A stretch of DNA of 42,472 nucleotides, from NCBI RefSeq assembly GCF_015351395.1, contig NZ_JADKPV010000011.1, forward strand, positions 1 through 42,472, read 5' to 3'. The translations under genes and the position numbers were made by a program. This document shows positions 10,583 through 19,442 of this stretch, in pieces. The notes beneath the pieces are model-generated. The model ran no database searches and had not been told where the DNA came from. It saw only the letters and a list, made by a program, of their open reading frames with translations. The stretch's first letter is position 1. Each line of letters opens with the position of its first letter. This DNA is from Savagea serpentis. GTDB taxonomy: Bacteria > Bacillota > Bacilli > Bacillales_A > Planococcaceae.

Positions 10583-10618
10583 TTTCTCTAGCCCCACATT
10601 CTCAATGTTTTCCACGTT

Positions 10619-10627
10619 ATCATAACA
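10619..10627 (-). promoter_or_regulatory. Predicted extended -10 promoter of coaX
   Basis: TATGAT (complement of 10619-10624) is preceded by TG one base upstream, the extended -10 pattern. No good -35 box is visible. The start would be near 10612, about 30 bases from the coaX ATG and just past the ftsH terminator. Confidence 0.5.
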
Positions 10628-10691
10628 TATTACATAGAGAAAAAAACAACTGTACTCTTAAATCAATATACAAACTTTCAAATAAAGAAAG

Positions 10692-10725
10692 ACGGACAGT
10701 TGAATTTAATCATTCAACTCCCCGC
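10692..10725 (-). terminator. Rho-independent terminator of ftsH
   Basis: Minus-strand arms AGTTGAAT and ATTCAACT form 8 bp, extended by GCGG/CCGT pairing past a mismatch. TTTCTTTATT follows. It lies 10 bases past the ftsH stop and separates ftsH from coaX. Confidence 0.88.
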
Positions 10726-10734
10726 CTGTTCTAT

Positions 10735-12768
10735 TTATTGTTTATCGTTCTGTTCTTCTTTCGTTTTAGAAGTTGTACCAAGGTCACCCATAATTTCGAT
10801 TTCTGCTTCTCCTGTATCTTCCAAAGCCTCTTTCTGCTCTTCTTTTGATTCAGGCTCTGCTTGAGTGTCTTCTGAACTGTCCTCTACAACAGCTTGCAAT
10901 TCTTCCGGACGATTATTTTGATCATATAAACGAACAGGTAATGTACCATGTTCTTTTAAGTGATTAATTTGTTCTGCATCGAGCGTTTCTTCTTCAAGTA
11001 ATGTATCAGCAATTAATTGGAGAAGCTCTTTGTTCTCGCGCAAAATATCGAGTGTACGCTCGTATTGATCTTGAAGCATCGTTTGAACTTCTTGATCGAT
11101 GAGTCGTGCTGTTTCATCCGAATACGTCGGTGTACTTCCGATATCTCGACCGAAGAACATTTGACTGCGCTCTGCACTTAAATGAACAGGACCGAGCTTA
11201 TCGCTCATACCAAATTCTGTAATCATACGACGTGCGATATCTGTCGCTTGTTGGAAGTCATTGACAGCACCTGTTGATACGTCACCTAAAATAATTTCTT
11301 CCGCAGCGCGGCCACCTAATGTACCTGAAATACGGTCTAACAATTCTTGTGTTGTCGATAAGTTACTTTCATCGCGTGGAATGCTAATTGCATATCCGCC
11401 CGCTTGACCACGCGGTACAATCGTTACTTTATGAACGAAACTTGCATCGTCTAGCATTAAGCCAATGACAACATGCCCTGCTTCGTGAATGGCGACGCGA
11501 CGACGGGTTTTTTCGGAAATAACAGAGTTAGACTTCGCTGGCCCTGCAATAACACGGTCTGTTCCTTCATCGATGTCGGACATATCAATTTTCGTCTTAT
11601 TGCGACGAGCTGCGACTAATGCTGCTTCATTCAATAAGTTCTCAAGTTGAGCACCCGAAAAGCCAGGGGTTTGTTTCGCGACCACGTTTAATTTCACTGA
11701 TTCATCCAATGGCTTGTTACGCGCATGGACTTGTAAAATTGCTTCACGGCCTTTCACATCTGGATTATGCACTAAAATCTGACGGTCAAAACGACCTGGA
11801 CGTAACAATGCAGGGTCTAAAATGTCTGCACGGTTTGTCGCTGCGATAATAATGATTCCTTCATTGCCGTCGAAGCCATCCATCTCAACGAGCAATTGGT
11901 TTAACGTCTGTTCACGTTCATCATGTCCACCGCCAAGTCCAGCTCCACGCTGACGACCTACCGCATCAATCTCATCGATAAATATGATACACGGTGAATT
12001 TTTCTTCGCATTTTCGAATAAGTCACGTACGCGGCTCGCTCCGACACCGACGAACATTTCCACGAAATCAGATCCTGAAATCGAGAAGAATGGTACGCCT
12101 GCTTCACCAGCTACTGCACGTGCGAGTAATGTTTTACCCGTTCCTGGTGGTCCTACGAGTAAAATCCCTTTCGGAATACGAGCACCTAATTGAATATATT
12201 TGCGCGAGTCTTTTAAGAAATCAACAACTTCAACGAGTTCTTGCTTCTCTTCGTCGGCTCCAGCTACGTCAGCAAAGCTTACTTTTTTGCCTTCGTCTGT
12301 ATGCAACTTCGCTTTACTCTTACCGAAGTTCATCACACGGCCACCACCGCCGCCTCCTTGCGCTTGATTTAATAAAAAGAAGAATAGGATGATGATGATG
12401 ATAAACGGTACAACCCCGACAATAAATGTAGCGAACATACTTTTCTCAGGCGCTTTTTCGAATTTAAATTCGTGACCCGTCTTTGCAAGTTCTCCAATTG
12501 TATCTAATACTGGTCGATCGTCCATCGGAATATTCGTAATGAACGTCTCGCCATCTTTGGCATCTTTCATCTTCCCTTTTACTTCATAAACAAGTTGCAT
12601 CGGTTGCAACTCTGCTGCTTCGATATTGCCCGCTTCTAACGCATTGACAAATTCATCGTAACGAATCGGCTGCATCTTCGGGTTCGGATTGTTGAATAGA
12701 TTAAAGACTCCTAGAAGTCCAAGGAACAACAATCCATACAATATAATATATCGCATCGTTCGATTCAT
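10735..12768 (-). CDS. ftsH: ATP-dependent zinc metalloprotease FtsH
   Basis: FtsH is a membrane-bound hexameric AAA+ protease that degrades misfolded and regulatory proteins. The 677-residue product has two membrane segments (about 7-25 and 113-134) around an extracytoplasmic domain. A Gly-rich linker GGGGGG follows, then Walker A GPPGTGKT (207-213), Walker B IIFIDEID (261-268), and the arginine-finger region RPGRFDRQ. The zinc motif is HEAGH (428-432), with a distal acidic ligand region around [16 protein letters not shown]. The C-terminal 40 residues are Glu-rich and low in complexity. GGAGG 8 bases before the ATG at 12768 fixes the start. It follows hpt, as in Bacillus. Confidence 0.98.
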   Translation of the reverse strand: MNRTMRYIILYGLLFLGLLGVFNLFNNPNPKMQPIRYDEFVNALEAGNIEAAELQPMQLVYEVKGKMKDAKDGETFITNIPMDDRPVLDTIGELAKTGHEFKFEKAPEKSMFATFIVGVVPFIIIIILFFFLLNQAQGGGGGGRVMNFGKSKAKLHTDEGKKVSFADVAGADEEKQELVEVVDFLKDSRKYIQLGARIPKGILLVGPPGTGKTLLARAVAGEAGVPFFSISGSDFVEMFVGVGASRVRDLFENAKKNSPCIIFIDEIDAVGRQRGAGLGGGHDEREQTLNQLLVEMDGFDGNEGIIIIAATNRADILDPALLRPGRFDRQILVHNPDVKGREAILQVHARNKPLDESVKLNVVAKQTPGFSGAQLENLLNEAALVAARRNKTKIDMSDIDEGTDRVIAGPAKSNSVISEKTRRRVAIHEAGHVVIGLMLDDASFVHKVTIVPRGQAGGYAISIPRDESNLSTTQELLDRISGTLGGRAAEEIILGDVSTGAVNDFQQATDIARRMITEFGMSDKLGPVHLSAERSQMFFGRDIGSTPTYSDETARLIDQEVQTMLQDQYERTLDILRENKELLQLIADTLLEEETLDAEQINHLKEHGTLPVRLYDQNNRPEELQAVVEDSSEDTQAEPESKEEQKEALEDTGEAEIEIMGDLGTTSKTKEEQNDKQ

Positions 12769-12831
12769 CCTAAAATCCTCCTCATTTCATTCACAAAAAA
12801 CTATTGTAAATCTTAACATATATTAACACTT

Positions 12832-12863
12832 ACCTACAATGAAAACGCCTTTTCATTATAGGT
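12832..12863. repeat. Long hairpin between hpt and ftsH without U-tract
   Basis: On the minus strand ACCTATAATGAAAA pairs with TTTTCATTGTAGGT (14 pairs, one G-T wobble) across the tetraloop GGCG. Neither strand has a T-run after it, so it does not look like an intrinsic terminator. It sits 12 bases past the hpt stop, between hpt and the ftsH ribosome-binding site. Confidence 0.75.
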
Positions 12864-12875
12864 ATTCATTCTAAA

Positions 12876-13418
12876 TTAAAATGAATAAATTTCTTTTTTC
12901 AATACGCCGATATATGGTAAATTACGGTATTTTTCTGCATAATCTAAACCATACCCGACTACGAATGCATCCGGAACATCAAATCCGACATAGTCCGCTT
13001 TTAAATCCACTTTACGTCCTGTCGGCTTATCAAGCAATGTAACAATCTGAATAGAGCTCGCTTGACGGTACTTAAATAAGTCCACTAAATATTTCAACGT
13101 CTTACCACTATCGATAATATCTTCGATAATTAAGATATCACGGCCTTCTACATTCGTATTTAAATCTTTCACAATTTTAACTTCTCCTGATGAGACAGTT
13201 GCATTACCATAACTCGAGACATCCATGAAGTCGATTTCTAAATAAGCATCAATTTCTTTCATTAAATCACCCATGAAAGGAATCGCTCCTTTTAAAATAC
13301 CAATCGCAAGTGGATACTTATCTTTATATTCTTCTGTAAGAGTTTCACCTAACTCTTTCACTTTCGCGCGGATTTCTTCCTCTGTAATTAAAACTTCTTG
13401 AATGTCTTTTTCTAACAT
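12876..13418 (-). CDS. hpt: Hypoxanthine-guanine phosphoribosyltransferase
   Basis: Hpt salvages hypoxanthine and guanine to IMP and GMP using PRPP. The 180-residue protein carries the PRPP-binding motif [13 protein letters not shown] (about 94-106), the flexible loop [13 protein letters not shown] and the purine-contact region [21 protein letters not shown]. The ATG at 13418 has AAAGGAGAG 6 bases upstream. The longer reading frame to 13478 runs back into tilS. It follows tilS by 13 bases. In B. subtilis TilS and HprT are reported to interact and to act on ftsH expression, and the same tilS-hpt-ftsH order is kept here. Confidence 0.96.
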   Translation of the reverse strand: MLEKDIQEVLITEEEIRAKVKELGETLTEEYKDKYPLAIGILKGAIPFMGDLMKEIDAYLEIDFMDVSSYGNATVSSGEVKIVKDLNTNVEGRDILIIEDIIDSGKTLKYLVDLFKYRQASSIQIVTLLDKPTGRKVDLKADYVGFDVPDAFVVGYGLDYAEKYRNLPYIGVLKKEIYSF

Positions 13419-13431
13419 GTTTTTCTCTCCT

Positions 13432-14811
13432 TTAATTTCGCTCGACGATGAGCATATAGGTTTGCTCATCGCTTTCATTTAAACGCACATCATAGCGACA
13501 TCTCAAATAAGGCACAACTAACACTTCGTCTCGTTCGTTGACAATGATTGGCCAATCATCTCGTTTTTGTTTGGCTATTTTTTCATCGATAAATAGACGT
13601 GCTAGTTTTTTCGGTCGTTCCATTCCTTCCCAATGCAAACGATCACCTTCTCGACGAGTACGGATTCGTAAATTAGCATCTGAAAGTGAATAGTATTGTT
13701 TAGAATTTTCAAATGTTTGAATATCTTTTTGGAAACATAACTGAAACGTGTAACTTTCCCACTGAACGATCTCATTCAATGATAAGGAAAGCTCCGTACC
13801 TTGTTTCAAGCATTCTCTCTTCTCGAAATAAGCTCGATTGTAAGAACGGCGAACTTGATAGCCATTCGGCAAATGAACTACTTGTTCACCTGCTATGCGA
13901 TTGAGTTCAGCTTGAATTCGGTTTAGCAAGCGTTTTGAATATGTAATCTCTTCGTTTTGATTCGAATAAAGATAATTCAATAGTATTAGAATGACACGCC
14001 TTTGTAAAGCGCTGGCCTCTTTTTGAAAGGCATTACAATCGATGATTTGTCGATCCTTTGAAATTTCAATTTGAATGTGTTCTAAACATGCTTTCGCCGC
14101 TTCATTCAAAGCTTGCTCATCTTGTTGATTCCCTTCTAAACTATAGGCCATTAATTTTGGATAATTCGGTTCAACTTTTGCTAGTTGTGGCAAGACATGT
14201 TGACGAATCGCATTGCGTACATAGTCATCTTTATCATTGGATGGATCGTGGCGATAAGAATAACGATGAGTTTGTAAATAGGCTAATAATTCTTGTTTCC
14301 TTATTGAAAGTAATGGACGCATTAAGCATTTTGTATGGAAAGGACGCTCATTTAAAATGCCGATTGGCTTTTGTCCTCGTAACATCTGCATCATCGCTGT
14401 TTCAATATGATCATCGAGATGATGCGCAGTCAATAAAATATCGTATTCTTCTTGCTCCATCACTTGTTGAAAAAATTGATAGCGTTCTATTCGACATCTT
14501 TGTTGAACATTGTCTCGGTGCTGCACAACTAATTTCGGTATATCGATTCGTTCACTATAAAAAGGAACATTATAATTCTCACTCAATCGGCGCACAAATT
14601 GTAAATCTTCAAAAGATTGTTGTCCTCGTAACATATGATCGACATGAATGATGCCATATTGATAGTGTAGCTGTCGTTGCATCGCATCGACGAGATGAAC
14701 AAGTGCTACTGAATCGACTCCTCCCGAGCATGCTACTAATATTTTTTTATTTTGCACGGATGTTTGCATTGTCAATATATGATGTTGGATTTTATGAATA
14801 AGAGAATTCAT
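13432..14811 (-). CDS. tilS: tRNA(Ile)-lysidine synthase
   Basis: TilS converts C34 of the CAU anticodon of tRNA-Ile2 to lysidine so it reads AUA as isoleucine. The 459-residue protein has the PP-loop [11 protein letters not shown] (SGGVDS about 29-34), [12 protein letters not shown], and C-terminal substrate-binding domains. A longer frame opens at a TTG (14862), but this overlaps the -35 box of the divergent tRNA promoter and lacks a ribosome-binding site. The ATG at 14811 with AAAAGGG about 10 bases upstream is preferred. In Bacillus spoIIE and other genes separate tilS from the tRNA; here they are adjacent. Confidence 0.95.
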   Translation of the reverse strand: MNSLIHKIQHHILTMQTSVQNKKILVACSGGVDSVALVHLVDAMQRQLHYQYGIIHVDHMLRGQQSFEDLQFVRRLSENYNVPFYSERIDIPKLVVQHRDNVQQRCRIERYQFFQQVMEQEEYDILLTAHHLDDHIETAMMQMLRGQKPIGILNERPFHTKCLMRPLLSIRKQELLAYLQTHRYSYRHDPSNDKDDYVRNAIRQHVLPQLAKVEPNYPKLMAYSLEGNQQDEQALNEAAKACLEHIQIEISKDRQIIDCNAFQKEASALQRRVILILLNYLYSNQNEEITYSKRLLNRIQAELNRIAGEQVVHLPNGYQVRRSYNRAYFEKRECLKQGTELSLSLNEIVQWESYTFQLCFQKDIQTFENSKQYYSLSDANLRIRTRREGDRLHWEGMERPKKLARLFIDEKIAKQKRDDWPIIVNERDEVLVVPYLRCRYDVRLNESDEQTYMLIVERN

Positions 14812-14855
14812 AATCGAGTCGCCCTTTTCTTTTAATAATTTTTTCGAAAATCTAT

Positions 14856-14884
14856 TTGACAAATTTTCATTTGTTGTGTATGAT
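14856..14884 (+). promoter_or_regulatory. Strong promoter of the tRNA-Met gene
   Basis: TTGACA (14856-14861) and TATGAT (14879-14884) are separated by exactly 17 bases. Transcription would start near 14891. The leader holds a TGTTCT/AGAACA inverted repeat (14894-14910) directly before the tRNA, a likely processing hairpin. The promoter lies in the upstream region of the divergent tilS gene. Confidence 0.88.
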
Positions 14885-14914
14885 AATTCATGTTGTTCTA
14901 AATCAGAACATTTT

Positions 14915-14988
14915 GGCGGCGTAGCTCAGCTGGCTAGAGCGTCCGGTTCATACCCGTAAGGTCGTGGGTTCGACTCCCTCCGCCGCTA
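14915..14988 (+). tRNA. tRNA-Met (CAT anticodon, elongator type)
   Basis: A 74-nt cloverleaf: acceptor GGCGGCG/CGCCGCT, D-arm GCTC/GAGC with loop AGCTGGCTA, anticodon loop TTCATAC with CAT at 14949-14951, T-loop TTCGACT. It resembles the elongator tRNA-Met found near this place in Bacillus. Two stem positions are unusual: the anticodon stem TCCGG/CCGTA has a C-U opposition at 28-42, and the T-stem GTGGG/CCCTC has a U-U opposition at 50-64. The 3' CCA is not encoded (TAC follows the discriminator A). It is not tRNA-Ile2, because the acceptor sequence is of the Met type. Confidence 0.92.
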
Positions 14989-15001
14989 TACAAAAGAAGA
15001 A

Positions 15002-15036
15002 GCGATGAAACGTGTAAACGTTCCATCGCTTTTTTA
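15002..15036 (+). terminator. Terminator of the tRNA-Met gene
   Basis: GCGATGAAACG and CGTTCCATCGC pair with one mismatch around TGTAAA, followed by a run of seven T at 15030-15036. The hairpin may also stop yabR transcription from the other side, although the minus-strand T-run is poorer. Confidence 0.9.
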
Positions 15037-15086
15037 TTGCTTTAATTTCGAAAGCCATTTTTTCTAAAGATTGAGTAAACTTCAAG

Positions 15087-15506
15087 TTACCCTCTTCGTG
15101 AACCGCGGCCACCTCGTTTAGATTCAGTAGCTCTCTTCAATGTAGAAAGTCGCTCTTCGCTATCTTTCATGAAGCGTGCCATTTTTTGCTCAAAGTTTTC
15201 TGCACGTTCGACAGGTTGACTTTGACGATTATTGTGACGTGGACGTTGTGGACGTTGCGGTCTTTCTGATTCTGGCTTCGCTTTACGAATCGATAAACCA
15301 ATTTTCCCATCCGAACCAACATTCATTACTTTAACTTCGACTTCTTCGCCTACTTTGAGATGTTCGTTAATGTCTTTAACATAACTATCCGCTACCTCAC
15401 TAATGTGAACCAACCCTGTTGAACCACCTGGTAATTCAACGAACGCACCGAAGTTTGTAATCCCTGTTACTTTACCTTGTAACTTGTTGCCTACTTCAAT
15501 TGACAT
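15087..15506 (-). CDS. yabR: S1-domain RNA-binding protein (YabR)
   Basis: The 139-residue protein has one S1 domain (about 1-76: GNKLQGKVTGITNFGAFVEL, TGLVHISEVAD, KIGLSIRKA). A basic Pro/Arg/Gln linker follows, then a helical segment and a Gly/Arg tail (RGGRGSRRG). Such proteins are ribosome-associated in Bacillus; the exact role is not established. AAGGAGGAG 8 bases before the ATG gives a strong start. It lies between divIC and the tRNA as in Bacillus. Its promoter overlaps the divIC terminator. Confidence 0.92.
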   Translation of the reverse strand: MSIEVGNKLQGKVTGITNFGAFVELPGGSTGLVHISEVADSYVKDINEHLKVGEEVEVKVMNVGSDGKIGLSIRKAKPESERPQRPQRPRHNNRQSQPVERAENFEQKMARFMKDSEERLSTLKRATESKRGGRGSRRG

Positions 15507-15599
15507 AAAAAAAATGCTCCTCCTTAAAGTTTAAACGATTCCGAATGACGAAATCTTTACATGCACTCGTATGAAAAGTATACAAGTCTCCTACTTAAC

Positions 15600-15627
15600 A
15601 TTATAACGAACAAAAAAAGAGTGTCAA
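15600..15627 (-). promoter_or_regulatory. Promoter of yabR overlapping the divIC terminator
   Basis: On the minus strand TTGACA (complement of 15622-15627) and TATAAT (complement of 15600-15605) are separated by 16 bases. Both hexamers match consensus. The -35 box is part of the terminator hairpin of divIC, and the spacer holds its T-tract. Transcription would begin near 15593, giving a leader of about 87 bases. Confidence 0.82.
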
Positions 15628-15642
15628 CTGACTACTCTTTTT
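15612..15642 (-). terminator. Terminator of divIC
   Basis: AAAGAGT and ACTCTTT flank an inner GTCA/TGAC pairing, followed on the minus strand by a T7 run (complement of 15612-15618). The 5' arm includes the last codons and stop of divIC. The A-rich side also gives the plus strand a T-run, so the element may work in both directions. Confidence 0.82.
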
Positions 15643-16018
15643 GTTGTTTCTTTTCTTTTTCAGGTAAAGAAAAAATGACTTCCCCTTCTTTTCCTATCAA
15701 ATATTGCTGTCGCGCTAATTTTTCGATATATTCATCATCATCTAAGCGTTCAAGCTCAGCTTTTAATTGCTCTTGTTCTTCCTGTACTTTTTCAAGTTCA
15801 ACAGATAACTCTGCTTTATCTGCTAAATACCGTTCTTGTGCTTTCCCTTGTTGTAAATAGATCGAAAAAATCGTAATAAATGTTAAAGACGCAATACAAG
15901 CATAGAAAAAAAATCGCCTTCTTAATCTCTTTTTTTGTTGCAGGCGCCATTTTCTCTTTTCTTTATAAGCTTCTTCTTGCTCATCCGATTGGAAATAGAC
16001 CGTTTGCTCATCTCGCAT
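15632..16018 (-). CDS. divIC: Cell-division protein DivIC (FtsB-like septum formation initiator)
   Basis: DivIC joins FtsL and DivIB in the divisome and helps activate septal peptidoglycan synthesis. The 128-residue protein has a charged cytoplasmic N-terminus with many Arg/Lys just before the membrane segment (about 36-55). An extracytoplasmic coiled coil rich in Glu/Leu (about 57-95) follows, then the family tail EYIEKLARQQYLIGKEGEVIFSLP in part. GGAG lies 11 bases before the ATG. yabP and yabQ, sporulation genes found between rqcP and divIC in Bacillus, are missing. A strong promoter lies directly upstream. Confidence 0.93.
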   Translation of the reverse strand: MRDEQTVYFQSDEQEEAYKEKRKWRLQQKKRLRRRFFFYACIASLTFITIFSIYLQQGKAQERYLADKAELSVELEKVQEEQEQLKAELERLDDDEYIEKLARQQYLIGKEGEVIFSLPEKEKKQQKE

Positions 16019-16051
16019 TGCGCCTCACACTCCTTATTCCTCATTCTCTTA

Positions 16052-16080
16052 ATTATAAGGGAATTTTATCCTCTTTGCAA
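16052..16080 (-). promoter_or_regulatory. Promoter of divIC
   Basis: TTGCAA (complement of 16075-16080) and TATAAT (complement of 16052-16057) are separated by 17 bases on the minus strand, placing the start about 27 bases before the divIC ATG. Confidence 0.82.
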
Positions 16081-16096
16081 AATTATCCAAAAAACA

Positions 16097-16357
16097 CTAA
16101 GAATTAATTGTATTCTCAGATATTATTGTATACATATTAGTAGCATCTTCTTTTTTTGTCGAATCTTTTAGTTCGTTCACACGTACGGTCACTATTTTTT
16201 GGCCAAATTGAATTGCGAGTTCATCGCCCTCTTTTAATTTAGACGATGCTTTCGCTTCTAAACCATTAATGGTGACTCGCCCTTGATCAGCTACTTGTTT
16301 AGCTAATGTACGACGCTTAATTAAGCGTGATACTTTCAAAAACTTATCCAATCTCAT
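16097..16357 (-). CDS. rqcP: S4-domain ribosome quality-control protein RqcP
   Basis: RqcP (YabO, Hsp15 family) binds stalled 50S subunits and works with RqcH to add C-terminal alanine tails to stuck nascent chains. The 86-residue protein is essentially one S4 RNA-binding domain ([19 protein letters not shown], then [22 protein letters not shown] in part). The ATG at 16357 overlaps the mazG stop (ATGA) with AAGGGG about 10 bases upstream. The alternative start 10 codons earlier lies inside mazG. It is coupled to mazG, as in Bacillus. Confidence 0.94.
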   Translation of the reverse strand: MRLDKFLKVSRLIKRRTLAKQVADQGRVTINGLEAKASSKLKEGDELAIQFGQKIVTVRVNELKDSTKKEDATNMYTIISENTINS

Positions 16358-17808
16358 CGGTTTTCTTCCCCTTTCGCTTCGTCCCAATAAGCATCCATTT
16401 GCGCTAAGTTTATTTTTTCTCCTGTAGCATGATTCTCTTTCATTCGACGTTCAACATGTCGAAAGCGTCGAGAAAATTTTTCATTCGCATGAATCATCGC
16501 TTCTTCAGGACTAATCTTTAAAAATTGAGCAATTTTCACAAGAGTAAATAGCACATCGCCAAATTCATCGATTTGTGTTTCGGCATCCCCTTCGCTTACT
16601 TCATGTAAAAACTCTGCCCATTCTTCTTCAAACTTTTCTAAAGCTCCATCAATAGATGGCCAATTAAAACCTAATGTTGCGGCTTTCTTTTGATAATTGT
16701 AAGATGTGAGCAACGACGAACTTGCGCGGTATTCACCGTCTAAAATAGAATTCTCTACTTCGCCTCGTTCCGCTCGTTTAATCGCTTCCCAGTTTGTCAC
16801 CACTTCATCCGCGTCGGCTACTGTTGTATCGCTGAATACATGAGGATGACGACGAATCATTTTTTCTTGAATTGCTTGGACGATATCTTCTAAAGTAAAG
16901 TATCCTTCATCTTCCCCTATTTGGGCATGAAGAAACACTTGCAGTAAAACATCTCCTAATTCTTCAATGAGGGCATGATCATCTTGCTCTTCAATCGCCT
17001 GGATGACCTCGTGAGCCTCTTCAATTAAATGACGCTTTAATGATTCATGAGTTTGCTTCCGATCCCAAGGACAGCCTTCTGGGGAGCGTAAAATACGAAT
17101 CACTTCCTTCAAAGAAGACCAATCTCGCATGCGTTCTTCAAAAGGAGCAGGTGGCACATAAACGGATGTTAAATTATCAATTTGCATCACGCGATCTAAT
17201 TCATAAAGCGGGACAGTGAGCACTTGCTCCATACTCGTTCCTGCCGCTGTCACGACTGTCACTTCGTAATCATCACGATATTTTTCCATCAATGTTAATT
17301 TCACTTCGGACGCAACGAACGCATCATATACTTGTCCGATTAAAATATGCTGATTCATGACAAGATTTTCCGCCTTTAGTTGAAGGGCGTCCACCAGTTG
17401 AAAGCCTTCAATTGGATCCATTCTAACCGCAGTAAACATCGCATCTAAAAAGCTTTGCCCTCCTTTAATATTAAGTTCAATCTTCCCTTGTTGTTCCGCT
17501 TCTATTAACAACTGAACTGTTTGTTCTGCAACGAGCGGGTGCCCTGGTACTGCATAAACGACAGATGGTGCATCTACTTTCAATAAGTGTTCTACAATTG
17601 TTTCATACACTGCCTCAAACGTTTCATTCTTTTCATAAATTGTGTCGAAGCTTTCGATATGCATATTCTCTTTTTGTAGTTGTTCGAAAATCGGATGCTC
17701 AACTGTCCGCGTATAAATATGATTCGTTTCTTTAAGGAATCGATAAATACCTAGCGGGAGTTGTTCGAGTTCTCCATAGCCAAGACCAATTACTGTCACT
17801 CGTTTCAT
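16354..17808 (-). CDS. mazG: MazG-family nucleotide pyrophosphohydrolase with SAM-methylase-like domain (YabN)
   Basis: The C-terminal part hydrolyses nucleoside triphosphates, likely as house-cleaning of non-canonical nucleotides. The 484-residue protein begins with a tetrapyrrole-methylase-like domain ([17 protein letters not shown], about residues 1-210). Two MazG repeats follow, with [22 protein letters not shown] and [20 protein letters not shown], the EExxE plus ExxD metal sites. [16 protein letters not shown] segment is typical. AAAAGGAGG lies 7 bases before the ATG at 17808, which overlaps the yabM stop. The role of the N-terminal domain in this fusion is not known. Confidence 0.93.
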   Translation of the reverse strand: MKRVTVIGLGYGELEQLPLGIYRFLKETNHIYTRTVEHPIFEQLQKENMHIESFDTIYEKNETFEAVYETIVEHLLKVDAPSVVYAVPGHPLVAEQTVQLLIEAEQQGKIELNIKGGQSFLDAMFTAVRMDPIEGFQLVDALQLKAENLVMNQHILIGQVYDAFVASEVKLTLMEKYRDDYEVTVVTAAGTSMEQVLTVPLYELDRVMQIDNLTSVYVPPAPFEERMRDWSSLKEVIRILRSPEGCPWDRKQTHESLKRHLIEEAHEVIQAIEEQDDHALIEELGDVLLQVFLHAQIGEDEGYFTLEDIVQAIQEKMIRRHPHVFSDTTVADADEVVTNWEAIKRAERGEVENSILDGEYRASSSLLTSYNYQKKAATLGFNWPSIDGALEKFEEEWAEFLHEVSEGDAETQIDEFGDVLFTLVKIAQFLKISPEEAMIHANEKFSRRFRHVERRMKENHATGEKINLAQMDAYWDEAKGEENR

Positions 17809-19391
17809 TTCTTTTCCTCCTTTTGAACATATAATTGCCATTTAGCAATTTGTCGACCGAATGGTAACACGTACCATTCTCTAATTTGAATAATAGGGCG
17901 TCTCATCATACAAATACTGAAAACGAACGCTCCGATTATAGCGCTAGTAATGGTTAAAAAAGTCGCCGCAAATCGGCTAGTACCAATAACGTCTTCCCAC
18001 GGAATCATATATAAATAAGGATATACAATGGCAACCATCGCTAAAGTCGATACAAGACTAATGCGATAAAATCGTCTTGTCGCCATCCGTTCTTGCACAA
18101 TCCGTTTAAAATACACCATCATCAGTAATGTTACAAGGCATAGTGTGATGAAACTACTTAGCGCAGCTCCAACTACTTGATAATGAGGGATGAACCATAT
18201 ATTCAACCCGTACTTCAACAGGACACTCCCTCCGAACACTACAATCGGAAATGCGGTTTTACCCTTCCCTTGTAAAATTGCCGTCAAAGGTAATACAAGT
18301 GACAGAAGAAATATTTGAGTTAAGAAAAATGCGAGTGCTTCCCACTGTTCGTTATGACGAAACAACATAATATTGAGTGGTTTTAAAACGAGTAACAATC
18401 CAACGGTCGCTGCAAGACCGAAAATAAAAGCGATGCGAAATGTTAAAGTCGTAAATTGTTTCGCTTTTTCCTCTGTCTTTGCCATTTCATAATGAGCAAT
18501 GAGGGGGACGATTGCTAACGACAATGTCGTCGCCACTAATATACCTAGTTGGACGAAAGGTTGGCCTCGATCATAAACTCCTTTTAATTCCATCGCTTGT
18601 TGCATTGGCATACTTTTAACTAATATTTTAAAAATCGTGATAGAGTCAATCAATTGATAAAAAAGTAAAATTAAAGAGCTCGCACTAAAACTCACACTTA
18701 AAATGAATAATTCCTTCCAATGGCGCTTCCATTGCGATGAATATGCCCATTTCCTTGGCTCTCTCTTTATCCATAAAATAACTACTGCGACAAGACCACC
18801 TGCAATGCTGCCATAGATGGCAACATGACTCGCTTTATAAATATCAGCAGATGAGCGCATCACGAAATATGCTCCACCGATAACGATTGTCACACGCACA
18901 GCTTGCTCCATAATATTGGATATCGCAACAGGCATCAGGCGTCCTTCTGCTTGCGCTGCACCCTTCATCGTTGCGATCGGAGCCATACATAAAGCCATCC
19001 AACTCGTCGCTCGTATTAAAGAAGTCAGTTGAGTATCTCCCATAATGCTCGCAATAAGAGGAGCTGAGCTTTGCAATACAATAAATAAAGCAATCGAAAT
19101 AATCCCGAGAAGTAATACAGCACTCGTATATACTTCTCGCTTCGCTTGGAGCGTTGTTTGATCGGCCAGTTGTTTCGACAAAGCAACGGCAAAACCAAAA
19201 GACGTCCAGATGACAAAAATGCCAAGTAAAGGATACACTTGTTGATACGTATAAAATCCAGCATCCCCTACCATATTTTGAAAAGGAACTCGATAAATTG
19301 CCGACAATATTTTCACAATAAAAGCTGCTAACGTTAAAATTGAAGCGCCTTTCATAAATTGTTGCATCGACCATTCACTTTGTCTGTTCAT
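17805..19391 (-). CDS. yabM: MATE/MurJ-type lipid-linked oligosaccharide flippase family protein (YabM, SpoVB-like)
   Basis: The 528-residue protein has about 14 hydrophobic segments and belongs to the MviN/MATE polysaccharide-export superfamily that includes SpoVB, MurJ and YabM. The N-terminus KGASILTLAAFIVKILSAIYRVPFQ in short form (ILTLAAFIVKILSAIYRVP) is typical of SpoVB-like members. It probably moves an isoprenoid-linked cell-envelope precursor. The substrate cannot be read from the sequence. GAGG 6 bases upstream supports the ATG at 19391. The sporulation regulator spoVT, normally between mfd and yabM, is absent (51-base gap). Confidence 0.88.
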   Translation of the reverse strand: MNRQSEWSMQQFMKGASILTLAAFIVKILSAIYRVPFQNMVGDAGFYTYQQVYPLLGIFVIWTSFGFAVALSKQLADQTTLQAKREVYTSAVLLLGIISIALFIVLQSSAPLIASIMGDTQLTSLIRATSWMALCMAPIATMKGAAQAEGRLMPVAISNIMEQAVRVTIVIGGAYFVMRSSADIYKASHVAIYGSIAGGLVAVVILWIKREPRKWAYSSQWKRHWKELFILSVSFSASSLILLFYQLIDSITIFKILVKSMPMQQAMELKGVYDRGQPFVQLGILVATTLSLAIVPLIAHYEMAKTEEKAKQFTTLTFRIAFIFGLAATVGLLLVLKPLNIMLFRHNEQWEALAFFLTQIFLLSLVLPLTAILQGKGKTAFPIVVFGGSVLLKYGLNIWFIPHYQVVGAALSSFITLCLVTLLMMVYFKRIVQERMATRRFYRISLVSTLAMVAIVYPYLYMIPWEDVIGTSRFAATFLTITSAIIGAFVFSICMMRRPIIQIREWYVLPFGRQIAKWQLYVQKEEKK

Positions 19392-19442
19392 GATATTCCT
19401 CTTTTCTCTCTATCATTTGGAATCATCACTCTCATAGACGTT

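Noticed and set aside
14058-14651. 197-codon plus-strand frame opposite tilS
   Set aside because: Antisense shadow of tilS; no ribosome-binding site or recognisable domain.
14915-14988. tRNA-Ile2 (CAU), the TilS substrate, as the identity of the tRNA next to tilS
   Set aside because: The acceptor and anticodon arms match elongator tRNA-Met (GGCGG..., CGG around the CAU loop), not the tRNA-Ile2 pattern.
18844-19374. 176-codon frame inside yabM on the same strand
   Set aside because: Out of frame with a clear membrane protein; the product is rich in Cys, Ser and Tyr and lacks a start signal.
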